Source: Thermoplasmata archaeon
GTDB taxonomy: Archaea > Thermoplasmatota > Thermoplasmata > Lutacidiplasmatales > UBA184
Reading direction: 5' to 3'
Length of the DNA: 44,529 nucleotides
Assembly: GCA_030037735.1 (NCBI GenBank)
Contig: JASHQC010000111.1
Coordinates: 1-44,529, forward strand
Every line of letters begins with the position of its first letter. The stretch's first letter is position 1. Below, one piece after another: positions 27,032-36,217 of this stretch. The notes beneath the pieces were generated by a model that did not search any database, had not been told where the DNA came from, and saw only the letters and a list, made by a program, of their open reading frames with translations. The position numbers were made by a program, and so were the translations under genes.

Positions 27032-28071
27032 CGGGATTCCCTTTCCTCTACGAGCTCGAAGAACTCGTCGCGGGCGCGGGTCCGGCGCAGCTCCTGGGTG
27101 GTCACGACCGGTACGCCATCGATCGTGGTGTGCTTGGCGGCCTCCCCTACGACGAACACGGCGTGTCCTTCCGCGACCCGAGCGAGGCCGGAAAGCGCCT
27201 CGGCCCGGTGCTGCGCACTGCGGAGCGTCCCTACCCCGGTGAGCAGGAACTCCCTCTCACCGCCCGGAGTACCCCGGGTGAAGGCGTCGAACGGACAGCG
27301 AATGGTCACGTGGACCTCCCAGCCCATCCCATCGAGTTGGCGGAACACTCCATCCCGAAGCGGATCCCCGGTCCGAGCCAGCTTGTGCGGCCCTTGGGGC
27401 GGGGAGGGGCCGACCTCGCCGGAATCGGACGGCATGTAGGAGGTTCCGGGCGAAGCGTCCGTGGCCCGCTTGCGCGGAGCCACGCCCTCGAGCGCGGAGA
27501 GCAGGTCGATCGCCTCGGCGATCGGCTCTTTCAGGAAGCGCTCCAACCGCTCGACGACATCGACCTCGGCCCCCGCTCCCCCTTCGTAAAGCTGGATCGT
27601 CCGGCGAGAGACCCCCGCCACGGAGGCCAAGGCGCCAAGGGAGAGCTGAGACGCCTCGCGGAGCTCCCGGAGCCGGCCCCCGTCCACGCGGACGAAGATC
27701 CCCCCGGGACTCGAGAAGAGGAACGGGGGCACCCCTCCGAGCAGGTACTCCTCGAGGCTCGCCTCCGTGATAATCGGGACCCCGTACCGGTAGTACACGA
27801 CGCCCGGCTCGAGTTCGGTGGCCCCGGACGAGTGGCCGATGACAAGGACCTGCGCCCCGAACAGCCTCGACAGTTCGCGCAACCGGTCCGCTTCGGGGGA
27901 GTCGAGCGCGTCGATGTTCTTGAGAATCTTCAGAATCACGAGCGTCGAGTCACGGCGCGCCATGAGATCGAAGCTGGTCGGCCGCACGCTGTGCGTGTCG
28001 GTCACGAAGAAGCCGGCCTTCTCTAGGACCGACTGGATGGCCGAAACCGACCGGTCGCGGATTCCCTCCAT
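27028..28071 (-). CDS. Archaeal XRE-type HTH transcriptional regulator (COG1395-like)
   Basis: LRELREASQLSLGALASVAGVSRRTIQLYEGGAGAEVDVVERLERFL preceded by an archaeal nuclease-like N-domain (FDLMARRDSTLVILKILKNIDAL). Confidence 0.82.
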   Translation of the reverse strand: MEGIRDRSVSAIQSVLEKAGFFVTDTHSVRPTSFDLMARRDSTLVILKILKNIDALDSPEADRLRELSRLFGAQVLVIGHSSGATELEPGVVYYRYGVPIITEASLEEYLLGGVPPFLFSSPGGIFVRVDGGRLRELREASQLSLGALASVAGVSRRTIQLYEGGAGAEVDVVERLERFLKEPIAEAIDLLSALEGVAPRKRATDASPGTSYMPSDSGEVGPSPPQGPHKLARTGDPLRDGVFRQLDGMGWEVHVTIRCPFDAFTRGTPGGEREFLLTGVGTLRSAQHRAEALSGLARVAEGHAVFVVGEAAKHTTIDGVPVVTTQELRRTRARDEFFELVEERESR

Positions 28072-28103
28072 CGTCAGCTCCAGATAGAATCAGCCAAGGG
28101 TTG

Positions 28104-28111
28104 TATATAAA
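28104..28111. promoter_or_regulatory. TATA-box-like element between divergent genes
   Basis: ttgTATATAAAcaac lies between the minus gene starting at 28071 (about 36 nt away) and the plus gene starting at 28176. Nearly symmetric, so orientation is ambiguous. Confidence 0.45.
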
Positions 28112-28175
28112 CAACGACTGTCGGTGCCCCCGAGCTCGGACGTTCCCACCGTGCCATCGCGCCCCGGGAACCCTC

Positions 28176-29009
28176 ATGGAGGCGTCGGGGGTCGGCGGGC
28201 CCGTGGAGGCGGAGAAGGTTCGACCGGTGCCGGGTCACCCTATCCTTCACGTGACTCCGACCGGAGCGTCGGAGGGAGGATGGCTGGTCGCCGCCGACGC
28301 CCATCTCGGTCTCGGAAGCTTTCACCCGGGCCAACCGAGTCCTCCTGGATCTCGGGCCGAAGAGATGGCGGAGGAGCTCCTAAACGTTGCGCGGCGGACA
28401 CGCGTGCGGGGGGTGATTTTCGCCGGCGACCTCAAGCAGCCGATCGTGGGTATGTCCCCTCCCTTGCGACGCGAAGTGTTCGACTTCTGCGCGACCCTGC
28501 TGTCCGCCGGTCTATCCGTCGACGCGGTTCCGGGGAATCACGATGTGGGCCTGGCTCGCGGTCTGCCCCGGGAGGTACGGCTGCATCCCGTGGGGGGCCT
28601 CCGGGTGGGAAAGGTCGGAATCTTCCACGGCCACGCGTGGCCGTCCAACCCGGTGCTGCGCTCGACGACCCTGGTCGCCGGCCACCTGCACCCCGGATTC
28701 CGGCTCGCTCCCTCGCCCACCGGTCCCGGAGGCAAATCTCGATGCTGGCTGCGGGTGGAGTTCCCCCCGCCGGTCCCGGCACGTCGTCGCCGGAAGCATG
28801 GTCCGATTCTTGCCCGGGAGCTCGTTGTGATGCCGGCCTTGAATCCGCTCACGGGGACCGAGTCGCTCAACCGGTCAGCGCCGGCTCGTTTTCGAACCTT
28901 CCTGTGGAAGCGTTTCGTTCTCCGCGGGGCAACCCGGGCGTACCTACTGGACGGTACGGACCTGGGTCCCCTCAGGCATCCATCGATGGCGGCGACCGGC
29001 TCGCGATGA
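28176..29009 (+). CDS. Metallophosphoesterase (COG1407-like)
   Basis: GWLVAADAHLGLG...GVIFAGDLKQP...VPGNHDVGL...GHAWPSN...VAGHLHPGF. ATG 28176 preferred over the upstream GC-rich extension. Confidence 0.82.
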   Translation: MEASGVGGPVEAEKVRPVPGHPILHVTPTGASEGGWLVAADAHLGLGSFHPGQPSPPGSRAEEMAEELLNVARRTRVRGVIFAGDLKQPIVGMSPPLRREVFDFCATLLSAGLSVDAVPGNHDVGLARGLPREVRLHPVGGLRVGKVGIFHGHAWPSNPVLRSTTLVAGHLHPGFRLAPSPTGPGGKSRCWLRVEFPPPVPARRRRKHGPILARELVVMPALNPLTGTESLNRSAPARFRTFLWKRFVLRGATRAYLLDGTDLGPLRHPSMAATGSR

Positions 29010-31101
29010 GGTTCCGCAGCCGCTCTGGGTCCGTCACGGGAGGGGCGCAACGCACTCCCCAGCAGACCAAGGCTCGAACCACCTGGGGACCTGCCGCGGC
29101 GACCGCCAGCTCCTCCGGCAGAGAAAAAGGGGCGGGAGGGGTCCCTCGGAAGACCCGGACGTTAGGATTCCAAGCCAGGCACGCCGACCTCCAGAGAGCG
29201 TCGGCCTCGGGACCATCTCCTTGAATCACTACTCGCACCGGGTCGCTCTCCAATATCCCGGCCGCGAGGGCCATACCCGCCCCGAAGAGTCCCGCGCGCT
29301 CGAGGCGAGGCAGGCACGCGCCGATGAGTTGCCTCGCCTCGGTGCGCCAGCGATCCTGCCCCGTGAGCGAGGACAGACGGAGCAATCCCAGCGCCACGGT
29401 GGAGTTGGCGGACAGATGCGGCATATCCTCGACGGGGAACACCGGGTCCCCCACGGCCCCGATCGACGGCCCATCATAGAGGTCGGGAGCAATGTCCCTT
29501 AACGGCATTCCATCGATCCAGAACTTGGAGAGAATGAGCTCGTAGAGCTCGATGGCCCGGTCCAAGTACGCGGGCTCCACGGCGTGGCCCGCGAGTTCGA
29601 CCAGCCCCCAGGCGAACTCGGCTTGGTCCTCCAAGTGGCCGAACCCTTGAGCGCCGGGCGCGGCAATCTGGTGAGCCACCCCTCGTCCCGAGGAGTATCC
29701 TTCGTTGAGGAAGCGGTCGGCAGTTCGTCGCGCGGCAGCCATCAACGACGGATCGTCCAACATCACCGACGCCGCCGTCAAGGCCCGGATGAAACTCCCG
29801 TTCAGGCTAGCGTAGAGCGCCGGGTCCACCGTGGGCCGAGGACGGCGAAGTCGGGCGGCGGCCAGTTTCCGGATCGCGCCCTCGAGCGTCGTCTGGGCCT
29901 GCGGGGCGTCCAGGCCGGTTCCCTCGGCGGATTCCTCTACGGACATCAGCCGGAAGAGGACGTTCCGCTCAGGATCGTGGGGCATCCGGCCCTGGCTCCC
30001 GACACCGAAGTACCGGGTAACGAGACGCAGTTCCGTCGCATCCAGGGCCGACTTGAGCTCCGGTCGGCTCCAGGTAAAGTATCCTCCATCGTCGCCAGGA
30101 GCGTTGTCCGCGTCCTGGCTAGCGCCGAAGCCCCCCTTTTCTTCCGCGAGGGTGCCCTGAATCCAATCGACGGTTCCCCGGATGACGGAAAGGAAGCGGT
30201 CGTCCCGGAACCGGCAGTACCCCTCCGAGTACGCGGATAGCAGAGCCGCGTTGTCGATGCTCATTTTCTCGAAGTGAGGGATGTGCCATCCTTCGTCGAC
30301 GGAATATCGGTGAAACCCTCCCCCGATGTGGTCGTAAATGCCCCCGTCCGCCATGCGGGTAAGCGTCAGCCGGGCGCGTTGCGCAGGGGCCTCGTCGCCC
30401 GAGGCGAAAGCGTCCCAGAGCAGGAACGAGACAGCGGTGGGGTGGGGGAATTTGGGGGCCATCCCAAACCCACCGTTGACCGGATCATACACGGAGAGCA
30501 CCGAGCCGCGAACGGTTTCGACGAACGCCGAGCTCGACAACGACGACTCGCGTCCGGTGCCATGGTGCTCGTGAGTCAGCGCAGTCGCCAGCGCCTGCGT
30601 ATTCTCTCGGATCTTGTCCGGCTCCTCACGCCACAGTCGCGATATTTCGAGCAAGACCTGGCGGAAACCGGGGCGGCCGAGCCCGGACTGTGGCGGAAAA
30701 TACGTGCCGCCGAAGAAGGTCTCACCTCTCGGGGTCAGGAACGCGGTCAACGGCCAACCACCTTCACCGGTCAGCGCATTGACTTGGCGCTGATACCGGC
30801 GATCGACCTCGGGATTCGCGTCGCGGTCGACCTTCACGGCCACGAAGTGTTGACCGATCAGTCGGGCCACCGTGTCATCGGAGTACGTTCCTTCATCCAT
30901 GACGTGGCACCAGTGGCACCAGACCGCCCCGATGTCCAGCAGGATTGGGCGGTTGAGCCGTTTCGCGGCCTCGAAGGCCTCCTCGCCCCACGGGTACCAA
31001 TCGATCGCTTGCTCACGAGCTCCTCTCAGGTAGACGGAGTTCGACTCGGCGAGGCGCCAAGCGCCCTCGCGCTCGGAATGTTCCTTGGATTTTACCGCCA
31101 C
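28972..31101 (-). CDS. DUF255 / YyaL-like thioredoxin-domain protein
   Basis: IDWYPWGEEAFEAAKRLNRPILLDIGAVWCHWCHVMDEGTYSDDTVA...GGWPLTAFLTPRGETFFGGTYFPP. 709 aa. Confidence 0.93.
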   Translation of the reverse strand: MAVKSKEHSEREGAWRLAESNSVYLRGAREQAIDWYPWGEEAFEAAKRLNRPILLDIGAVWCHWCHVMDEGTYSDDTVARLIGQHFVAVKVDRDANPEVDRRYQRQVNALTGEGGWPLTAFLTPRGETFFGGTYFPPQSGLGRPGFRQVLLEISRLWREEPDKIRENTQALATALTHEHHGTGRESSLSSSAFVETVRGSVLSVYDPVNGGFGMAPKFPHPTAVSFLLWDAFASGDEAPAQRARLTLTRMADGGIYDHIGGGFHRYSVDEGWHIPHFEKMSIDNAALLSAYSEGYCRFRDDRFLSVIRGTVDWIQGTLAEEKGGFGASQDADNAPGDDGGYFTWSRPELKSALDATELRLVTRYFGVGSQGRMPHDPERNVLFRLMSVEESAEGTGLDAPQAQTTLEGAIRKLAAARLRRPRPTVDPALYASLNGSFIRALTAASVMLDDPSLMAAARRTADRFLNEGYSSGRGVAHQIAAPGAQGFGHLEDQAEFAWGLVELAGHAVEPAYLDRAIELYELILSKFWIDGMPLRDIAPDLYDGPSIGAVGDPVFPVEDMPHLSANSTVALGLLRLSSLTGQDRWRTEARQLIGACLPRLERAGLFGAGMALAAGILESDPVRVVIQGDGPEADALWRSACLAWNPNVRVFRGTPPAPFSLPEELAVAAAGPQVVRALVCWGVRCAPPVTDPERLRNLIASRSPPSMDA

Positions 31102-31183
31102 AACTTACGGATGCCGCCCGGATGATTAGAGGACTCGCTCTTTCCTCGCCGGAGCGCTTCGATTACGCGCGGTTCGGGTATCA

Positions 31184-31190
31184 CTTATAA
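31184..31190 (+). promoter_or_regulatory. TATA box upstream of psmA
   Basis: cacTTATAAAcccccc, about 40 nt before ATG 31229. Confidence 0.5.
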
Positions 31191-31228
31191 ACCCCCCATT
31201 GGTGGCCCCGCAACCGAGGCACCACTTC

Positions 31229-31984
31229 ATGGAGATGCAGCCGGGCCAGATGGCCTACGACCGGGCGATCACGGTCTTTTCGCCCGATGGCCGGCTCTTC
31301 CAGGTCGAGTACGCCCGGGAGGCGGTCCGCCGGGGCGCGACCACGGCCGGAGTGATTTTCAAGAACGGCGTCGTGCTGGTAGCGGACCGGCGGATCCCTA
31401 ACCCCAAGCTGGCCGAGCCCACCAGCCTCGAGAAAGTACACCAGATCGACGAGCACGTCGCGTGCGCGACCGCCGGGCTCGTCGCCGATGCGCGGGTCTT
31501 GGTCGACTACGCCCGCCTCGCGGCGCAGATCAATCGAGTGACCTACGCAGAGCCGATGCCCGTCGAGCTGCTGGTTCGACGGATCTGCGACTACAAGCAA
31601 CAGTACACTCAGTTCGGCGGCGTCCGCCCGTTCGGAACCGCCCTCCTCGTCGGGGGATACGATGACGTGGGTTTCCACCTGTTCGAGACTGAACCCTCGG
31701 GCTCGCTCACGAGCTTCTCGGCGACGGCGACGGGCGGGAACAAGGGCCCGGCCATGGAACTGTTCGAGCACAAGTACCGGGAAGGAATGGACACCGACGA
31801 GGCGATCCTCCTCGCGCTCGAAGGCCTTCGGCAATCGCTGGATGAGGGAGCCAATCTCTCCACGGTCGAGGTCTGCACACTCATCGAAGGGCAGGGATTC
31901 GCTCGGCTCCTGCCCGAGGAAATCCAGAAGTACGCCTCCCGACTGCCGACGCCGTCGGGTGGCGCCAAGTCGGGCCGATCCTAG
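31229..31984 (+). CDS. psmA: Proteasome subunit alpha
   Basis: QMAYDRAITVFSPDGRLFQVEYAREAVRRGATTAGVIFKNGVVLVADRR; start set to ATG 31229. Confidence 0.96.
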   Translation: MEMQPGQMAYDRAITVFSPDGRLFQVEYAREAVRRGATTAGVIFKNGVVLVADRRIPNPKLAEPTSLEKVHQIDEHVACATAGLVADARVLVDYARLAAQINRVTYAEPMPVELLVRRICDYKQQYTQFGGVRPFGTALLVGGYDDVGFHLFETEPSGSLTSFSATATGGNKGPAMELFEHKYREGMDTDEAILLALEGLRQSLDEGANLSTVEVCTLIEGQGFARLLPEEIQKYASRLPTPSGGAKSGRS

Positions 31985-32026
31985 GCCGACCCGCGATCCG
32001 GCGGCGGCAGGCCGCAGAGAAATCCG

Positions 32027-32755
32027 ATGTCAAAGGACGCGGGACGGGAACGGCCGGCACGGCGCGAGGCCGACGACGCCGTAGTGGCCCGCTGGGACCA
32101 CGAAGGGTCGCGCTTCGAAGTCCTCGTCGACCCGATGGCGGTGCAGGAGATCCGCGACGGCAAGCCGGTCGAGCTCCGTGAGCGGCTTTCGAGCGAACAT
32201 ATCTATAAGGACGCCCGAAAGGGCGACAAGATCTCGGAGGAATACCTTCAGAAGGTCTTCCACACCTCTGACCCGATTGAGATCGCGCGGCAGATCATTC
32301 TGAAGGGCGAGGCGCAGGTCACCACCGAACAGCGCCACCAGCTGCAAGCCGCGAAGCGCCGGCAGATCGTCGCGCTGATCGCTCGCAATGCGATGAATCC
32401 TCAGACCGGGGCACCGCATCCGCCGGCCCGCATCGAAGCGGCGATGGAGGAGGCGAAGGTCCACGTCGATCCGTTCCGCTCCGCCGACTCGCAGATTCAG
32501 GACATCCTCACGAAGCTGCGGCCGCTACTGCCGATCCGATTCGACACGGTCAAGATGAAGCTCCGCGTCCCGGGGCAGTACTATCCCCGGGTGATCGGCG
32601 AGCTGAAGGGAATGGGCAAGCTCTCCGAGGAGGCCTGGGGCAGCGACGGAAGCTGGAGCGCGGTGCTCGAAATCCCCGCCGGAGTGCAAACCGAGCTCCT
32701 CGAGAAGCTCAACGCGCGGACGAAAGGCGCCGCCGAAGCCGCTCGCGTTAAATAG
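32027..32755 (+). CDS. sdo1: SBDS-family ribosome maturation protein
   Basis: VVARWDHEGSRFEVLVDPM...SSEHIYKDARKGDKISEEYLQKVF. Confidence 0.95.
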   Translation: MSKDAGRERPARREADDAVVARWDHEGSRFEVLVDPMAVQEIRDGKPVELRERLSSEHIYKDARKGDKISEEYLQKVFHTSDPIEIARQIILKGEAQVTTEQRHQLQAAKRRQIVALIARNAMNPQTGAPHPPARIEAAMEEAKVHVDPFRSADSQIQDILTKLRPLLPIRFDTVKMKLRVPGQYYPRVIGELKGMGKLSEEAWGSDGSWSAVLEIPAGVQTELLEKLNARTKGAAEAARVK

Positions 32756-32791
32756 CGACCTCCGGTCCGACTCGCCGGTGACAGGAACGCA

Positions 32792-33682
32792 ATGGGCAAC
32801 GGTCATGGGCCGCGCCATCGTGGGCGCGACCGCGGGGAGAGACCTCCGCGCAGTGAGCCGAAAGTTCTAGTTCTTCCGGGCGACGAGATCCCCCACCGGG
32901 GTCTTCAACCGGGGTTCGGAACGTATCGCGTGGGCAAGCGAGTCTTCGCGAGCGTCATGGGGTACGTCACGTGGCGTGAGCCGTTCGTCCGGATCGTCCC
33001 GTTCGCCGGTCGGTACGTCCCCAAGCCACACGACGTCATCGTCGGCATCGTACAGGACGTCCAGAAGACGTTCTACCTTCTCGACATCGACGCCTCCCGG
33101 TGGGCTCCCCTGCACACCAGCGGGACCCCATGGGAACCGGGACCGGGCGAGCTCGACCAATACCTGCGGATCGGCGACGCCGTCCTTGTGGCCGTCGAGA
33201 ATCTCGATGCGACCGGGAAGATCGGCGTGACCATGAAGGGCGAGGACCTCGGCAAGCTGACCGGGGGAACGATACTGACCATCTCGCCGGCAAAGATTCC
33301 CCGCGTGATCGGCAAGGGCGGTTCGATGATCCACACCATCACCCACCTCACGGGCACTCGGGTGGCGGTCGGACAGAACGGCCGCATCTGGGTCGAGGGC
33401 ACGCCCGGCGGAATTCAGCGGGTGCGCGACGTGCTGCGCATCATCGAAGAGGAGGGCCAGCGGCCGGGCCTGACCGAGCGCATCGAGGGATACCTCCAGA
33501 TGACCGGACCCACCGACGAAACAGGGCCTCAGGCCCCCGGCGATCCCTCGGCGGACCGGACAGAGCCCCACCGGACGAACGAACCGCCCCCCCTGTCCTT
33601 CCCGGAGCAAGGAGGCGGCTCGTCCCGGATTCAAATTCCAGAGCAGGAAACCGACGAAGGAGAAGAACCATGGGAAACGTAG
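32792..33682 (+). CDS. rrp4: Exosome complex RNA-binding protein Rrp4
   Basis: VLVLPGDEIPHRG...PKPHDVIVGIVQDVQKTFYLLDI; KH motif PRVIGKGGSMIHTI. Confidence 0.93.
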   Translation: MGNGHGPRHRGRDRGERPPRSEPKVLVLPGDEIPHRGLQPGFGTYRVGKRVFASVMGYVTWREPFVRIVPFAGRYVPKPHDVIVGIVQDVQKTFYLLDIDASRWAPLHTSGTPWEPGPGELDQYLRIGDAVLVAVENLDATGKIGVTMKGEDLGKLTGGTILTISPAKIPRVIGKGGSMIHTITHLTGTRVAVGQNGRIWVEGTPGGIQRVRDVLRIIEEEGQRPGLTERIEGYLQMTGPTDETGPQAPGDPSADRTEPHRTNEPPPLSFPEQGGGSSRIQIPEQETDEGEEPWET

Positions 33683-34431
33683 GAGCGAAAGAAATCCCCC
33701 GGCTGCTCACCGCCGAGGGCCGTCGCATCGACGGACGCCGGCTCGACGAGCTTCGACCGATCTCGATGAAGGTCGGACCCCTCACGCGCGCCGACGGCTC
33801 GGCGTTCGTCGAGTGGGGAGATAACAAGGTCATGGCGGCGGTGTACGGCCCGCGCGAAGTGCACCCCCGCCACTTGATGCAGACTCAGAAGGCAATCATC
33901 CAGTGTCGGTACAACATGGCGGCCTTCTCGGTCGACGAGCGGAAGCGCCCCGGGCAGGACCGACGGTCGCAGGAGATCTCCAAAGTCATCACGGAGGCTT
34001 TCGAATCCGTGGTCTTCACGGAGGAGTTCCCGAAAACGAGCATCGACATCTACATCGAAGTCCTGCAGGCCAACGCCGGCACCCGGTGCGCAGGCCTGGT
34101 CGCCGCCTCGCTCGCCTTGGCGGACGCGGGTATTCCGATGGCCGACCTCGTTGCCTCCGTGGCCGTGGGGAAGGTCGGCGGCCGGATCGCCCTCGATCTC
34201 AAGAAGGAGGAGGACAACTTCGGCGAGGCGGATATGCCCCTTGCGCTCGTCCCCCAGTCCGGTCGACTCGTGCTGACCCAGATGGAGGGACACATGACGC
34301 GCGACGAGCTTCGCGAGGCGCTCGACCTCGGCACCAAGGGGTGCCGGGAGATCTACGAGCGCATGCGCCAGGCGCTCCGGGATAAGTACGACGTGACCTC
34401 GGCCGCGCCCCTGCAGGAGGCCGCGGCATGA
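33670..34431 (+). CDS. rrp41: Exosome complex exonuclease Rrp41
   Basis: ATG 33670 MGNVGAKEIPRLLTAEGRRIDGRRLDELRPISMKVGPLTRADGSAFVEWGDNKVMAAVYGPREV. The track start (33100) extends into rrp4 out of frame. Confidence 0.95.
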   Translation: MGNVGAKEIPRLLTAEGRRIDGRRLDELRPISMKVGPLTRADGSAFVEWGDNKVMAAVYGPREVHPRHLMQTQKAIIQCRYNMAAFSVDERKRPGQDRRSQEISKVITEAFESVVFTEEFPKTSIDIYIEVLQANAGTRCAGLVAASLALADAGIPMADLVASVAVGKVGGRIALDLKKEEDNFGEADMPLALVPQSGRLVLTQMEGHMTRDELREALDLGTKGCREIYERMRQALRDKYDVTSAAPLQEAAA

Positions 34432-35210
34432 GCGAGGCGGTCGCCGCCGAAATCCAGACGACGCACATCATCGATCTGGCTCGCACCGGGCACCGGCTCG
34501 ATGGCCGGGGCATCGACGAGTGGCGGCCGGTCACCGTCGAGCCGGGCTTCGTGAAAAGCGCGGACGGGTCCGCGATGGTCCACATCGGGGACACGGCGGT
34601 GCTCTGCGGCGTCAAGCTCGAGATCGGGAAGCCGTTTCCCGACACCCCGAACGCCGGCGTCCTCACGACCAACGCCGAACTGATCGCTCTCTCCTCGCCG
34701 ACCTTCGAGCCCGGTCCCCCTCAGCCCGAGGCGATCGAGCTGTCGCGGGTCGTCGACCGGTCCATCCGGGCGGCGGAGACGATCGACCTGACCAAGCTCT
34801 GCGTCAGCCCGTCCGAGAAATGCTGGACGTGCTACGTGGACATCCACTGCCTCGACCACTCCGGCAACCTGATCGACGCGGCCCAGCTCGCGGCCCTCGG
34901 CGCGCTGACGCACTCCACGGTGCCGGCCAAGCGGTTCGAAGTGGGCGAACACGACTATCCGCTCGAGGTCAGCCACTTCCCGATCGAGTGCACCTTCGTC
35001 CGACTGGGCGACAAGATCGTCGCCGACCCCACCTTCGAAGAGGAGACCGCGGGACAGGGGCGCCTGACGGTCGCCACCGATGAGACGGGCCACCTTGTGG
35101 CCATGCAAAAGGGTAAAGTCGGGGCGTTCTCCCCCGACGAGATCATAGAGACCGTCGAACGAGCGTTCCGGCACGGCGACCGCCTTCGGAATATCGTCCG
35201 CGGTGCGTAG
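34428..35210 (+). CDS. rrp42: Exosome complex protein Rrp42
   Basis: RLDGRGIDEWRPVTVEPGFVKSADGSAMVHIGDTAVLCGVKLEIGKPFPDTPNAGVLTTNAEL. Confidence 0.95.
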   Translation: MSEAVAAEIQTTHIIDLARTGHRLDGRGIDEWRPVTVEPGFVKSADGSAMVHIGDTAVLCGVKLEIGKPFPDTPNAGVLTTNAELIALSSPTFEPGPPQPEAIELSRVVDRSIRAAETIDLTKLCVSPSEKCWTCYVDIHCLDHSGNLIDAAQLAALGALTHSTVPAKRFEVGEHDYPLEVSHFPIECTFVRLGDKIVADPTFEEETAGQGRLTVATDETGHLVAMQKGKVGAFSPDEIIETVERAFRHGDRLRNIVRGA

Positions 35211-35215
35211 GAACG

Positions 35216-35503
35216 ATGCGGCGAACCAAGAAGGTCGGCTCCACGGGCTGGATGGGTCCCCGGTACGGGATCCGCATCCGGCGACGGATCCTGGACATCG
35301 ACAAGGCGCAGCGCAAGGCCAACATCTGCCCCCACTGCTCCACCGTCACCTTGTGGCGCGTCGCCTCGGGGATCTACGAGTGCCAACGGTGCGGTACCCG
35401 CGTCTCGTCGGCGGCGTACGTCTACGCCCCGCCGCCCCCCATCACCCGGCAGGAACGAGCGTCCACCGATGAGGAAGCGGCGAAACCCGCGCGTAAGCGT
35501 TAA
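35216..35503 (+). CDS. rpl37ae: Ribosomal protein eL43 (L37Ae)
   Basis: GPRYGIRIRRRILDIDKAQRKANICPHCSTVTLWRVASGIYECQRCG. Confidence 0.93.
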   Translation: MRRTKKVGSTGWMGPRYGIRIRRRILDIDKAQRKANICPHCSTVTLWRVASGIYECQRCGTRVSSAAYVYAPPPPITRQERASTDEEAAKPARKR

Positions 35504-35532
35504 CTGAAGTATTCTGGGGAGGAGTACCGGGT

Positions 35533-35667
35533 ATGTTCCGATGCATTCGCTGCGGAGAAGCGCTGCCCAGCGACGCGAACCTCTTCGGCGTCCGTTGCGA
35601 CAACTGCGGCGGGAAAATCTTCACGAAGGAGCATCCCAACGTGAAGAAGGTTCTCAAGGCACGTTGA
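35533..35667 (+). CDS. rpoP: DNA-directed RNA polymerase subunit P (Rpo12)
   Basis: Own translation: MFRCIRCGEALPSDANLFGVRCDNCGGKIFTKEHPNVKKVLKAR*. 44 aa, below the ORF-track cutoff; two CxxC motifs. Confidence 0.92.
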   Translation: MFRCIRCGEALPSDANLFGVRCDNCGGKIFTKEHPNVKKVLKAR

Positions 35668-35789
35668 GGACCCAAGCTCATTCTGCGGAGTGTTCCTCCG
35701 CACCCCATGTTGAAGGGACTCCACCGGGCACACGTTGATTCCTCCGACGCTCGAGGTGGGTTAAGTATCGCGAGGGTCCGAAGCGAGGG

Positions 35790-36122
35790 ATTATCGGAGC
35801 GCTCGCGATCGCAGAATCTACGAGAGCAGCTCCCCGGCCGAGCGAGGAGCGAGGCGGGCGCTCCCACATCGCCTGGATCCTCATACTCCTCGCCGGTTTC
35901 CTCGTCGTACTCACCCTCCTGCTCGGCTTCTCAAGTGAGCAGCTGTGCGCTCCCCCTCCCGTTCACCCTCCTCCCAGCTGTCAGGAGCCATTCCATGATC
36001 CCCTCGTGATCAGCCTGTTCGGCGGCGTCGGCCTCGGGCTACTGGTGACCGGTACGGTGGGACTCCTCGCACGGTCGGGGGCACGTCGCCGCAGGGACCG
36101 GGAACAGCCCTCCGCACCGTAG
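35790..36122 (+). CDS. Putative small two-TM membrane protein lacking a canonical start codon
   Basis: Open frame: (I)IGALAIAESTRAAPRPSEERGGRSHIAWILILLAGFLVVLTLLLGFSSEQLCAPPPVHPPPSCQEPFHDPLVISLFGGVGLGLLVTGTVGLLARSGARRRRDREQPSAP*. Two hydrophobic segments around a short Cys/Pro-rich loop. No ATG/GTG/TTG between the upstream in-frame TGA (35736) and TM1. Confidence 0.4.
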   Translation: MIGALAIAESTRAAPRPSEERGGRSHIAWILILLAGFLVVLTLLLGFSSEQLCAPPPVHPPPSCQEPFHDPLVISLFGGVGLGLLVTGTVGLLARSGARRRRDREQPSAP

Positions 36123-36217
36123 GTGGATCATGTCATGGGCGCTGGCCTCGATTGCTGCACCAAGTGGAATAGTGCGGCTAATGGGAATAGTTCCCACCGA
36201 CCAAGGTGACCGGAGAC

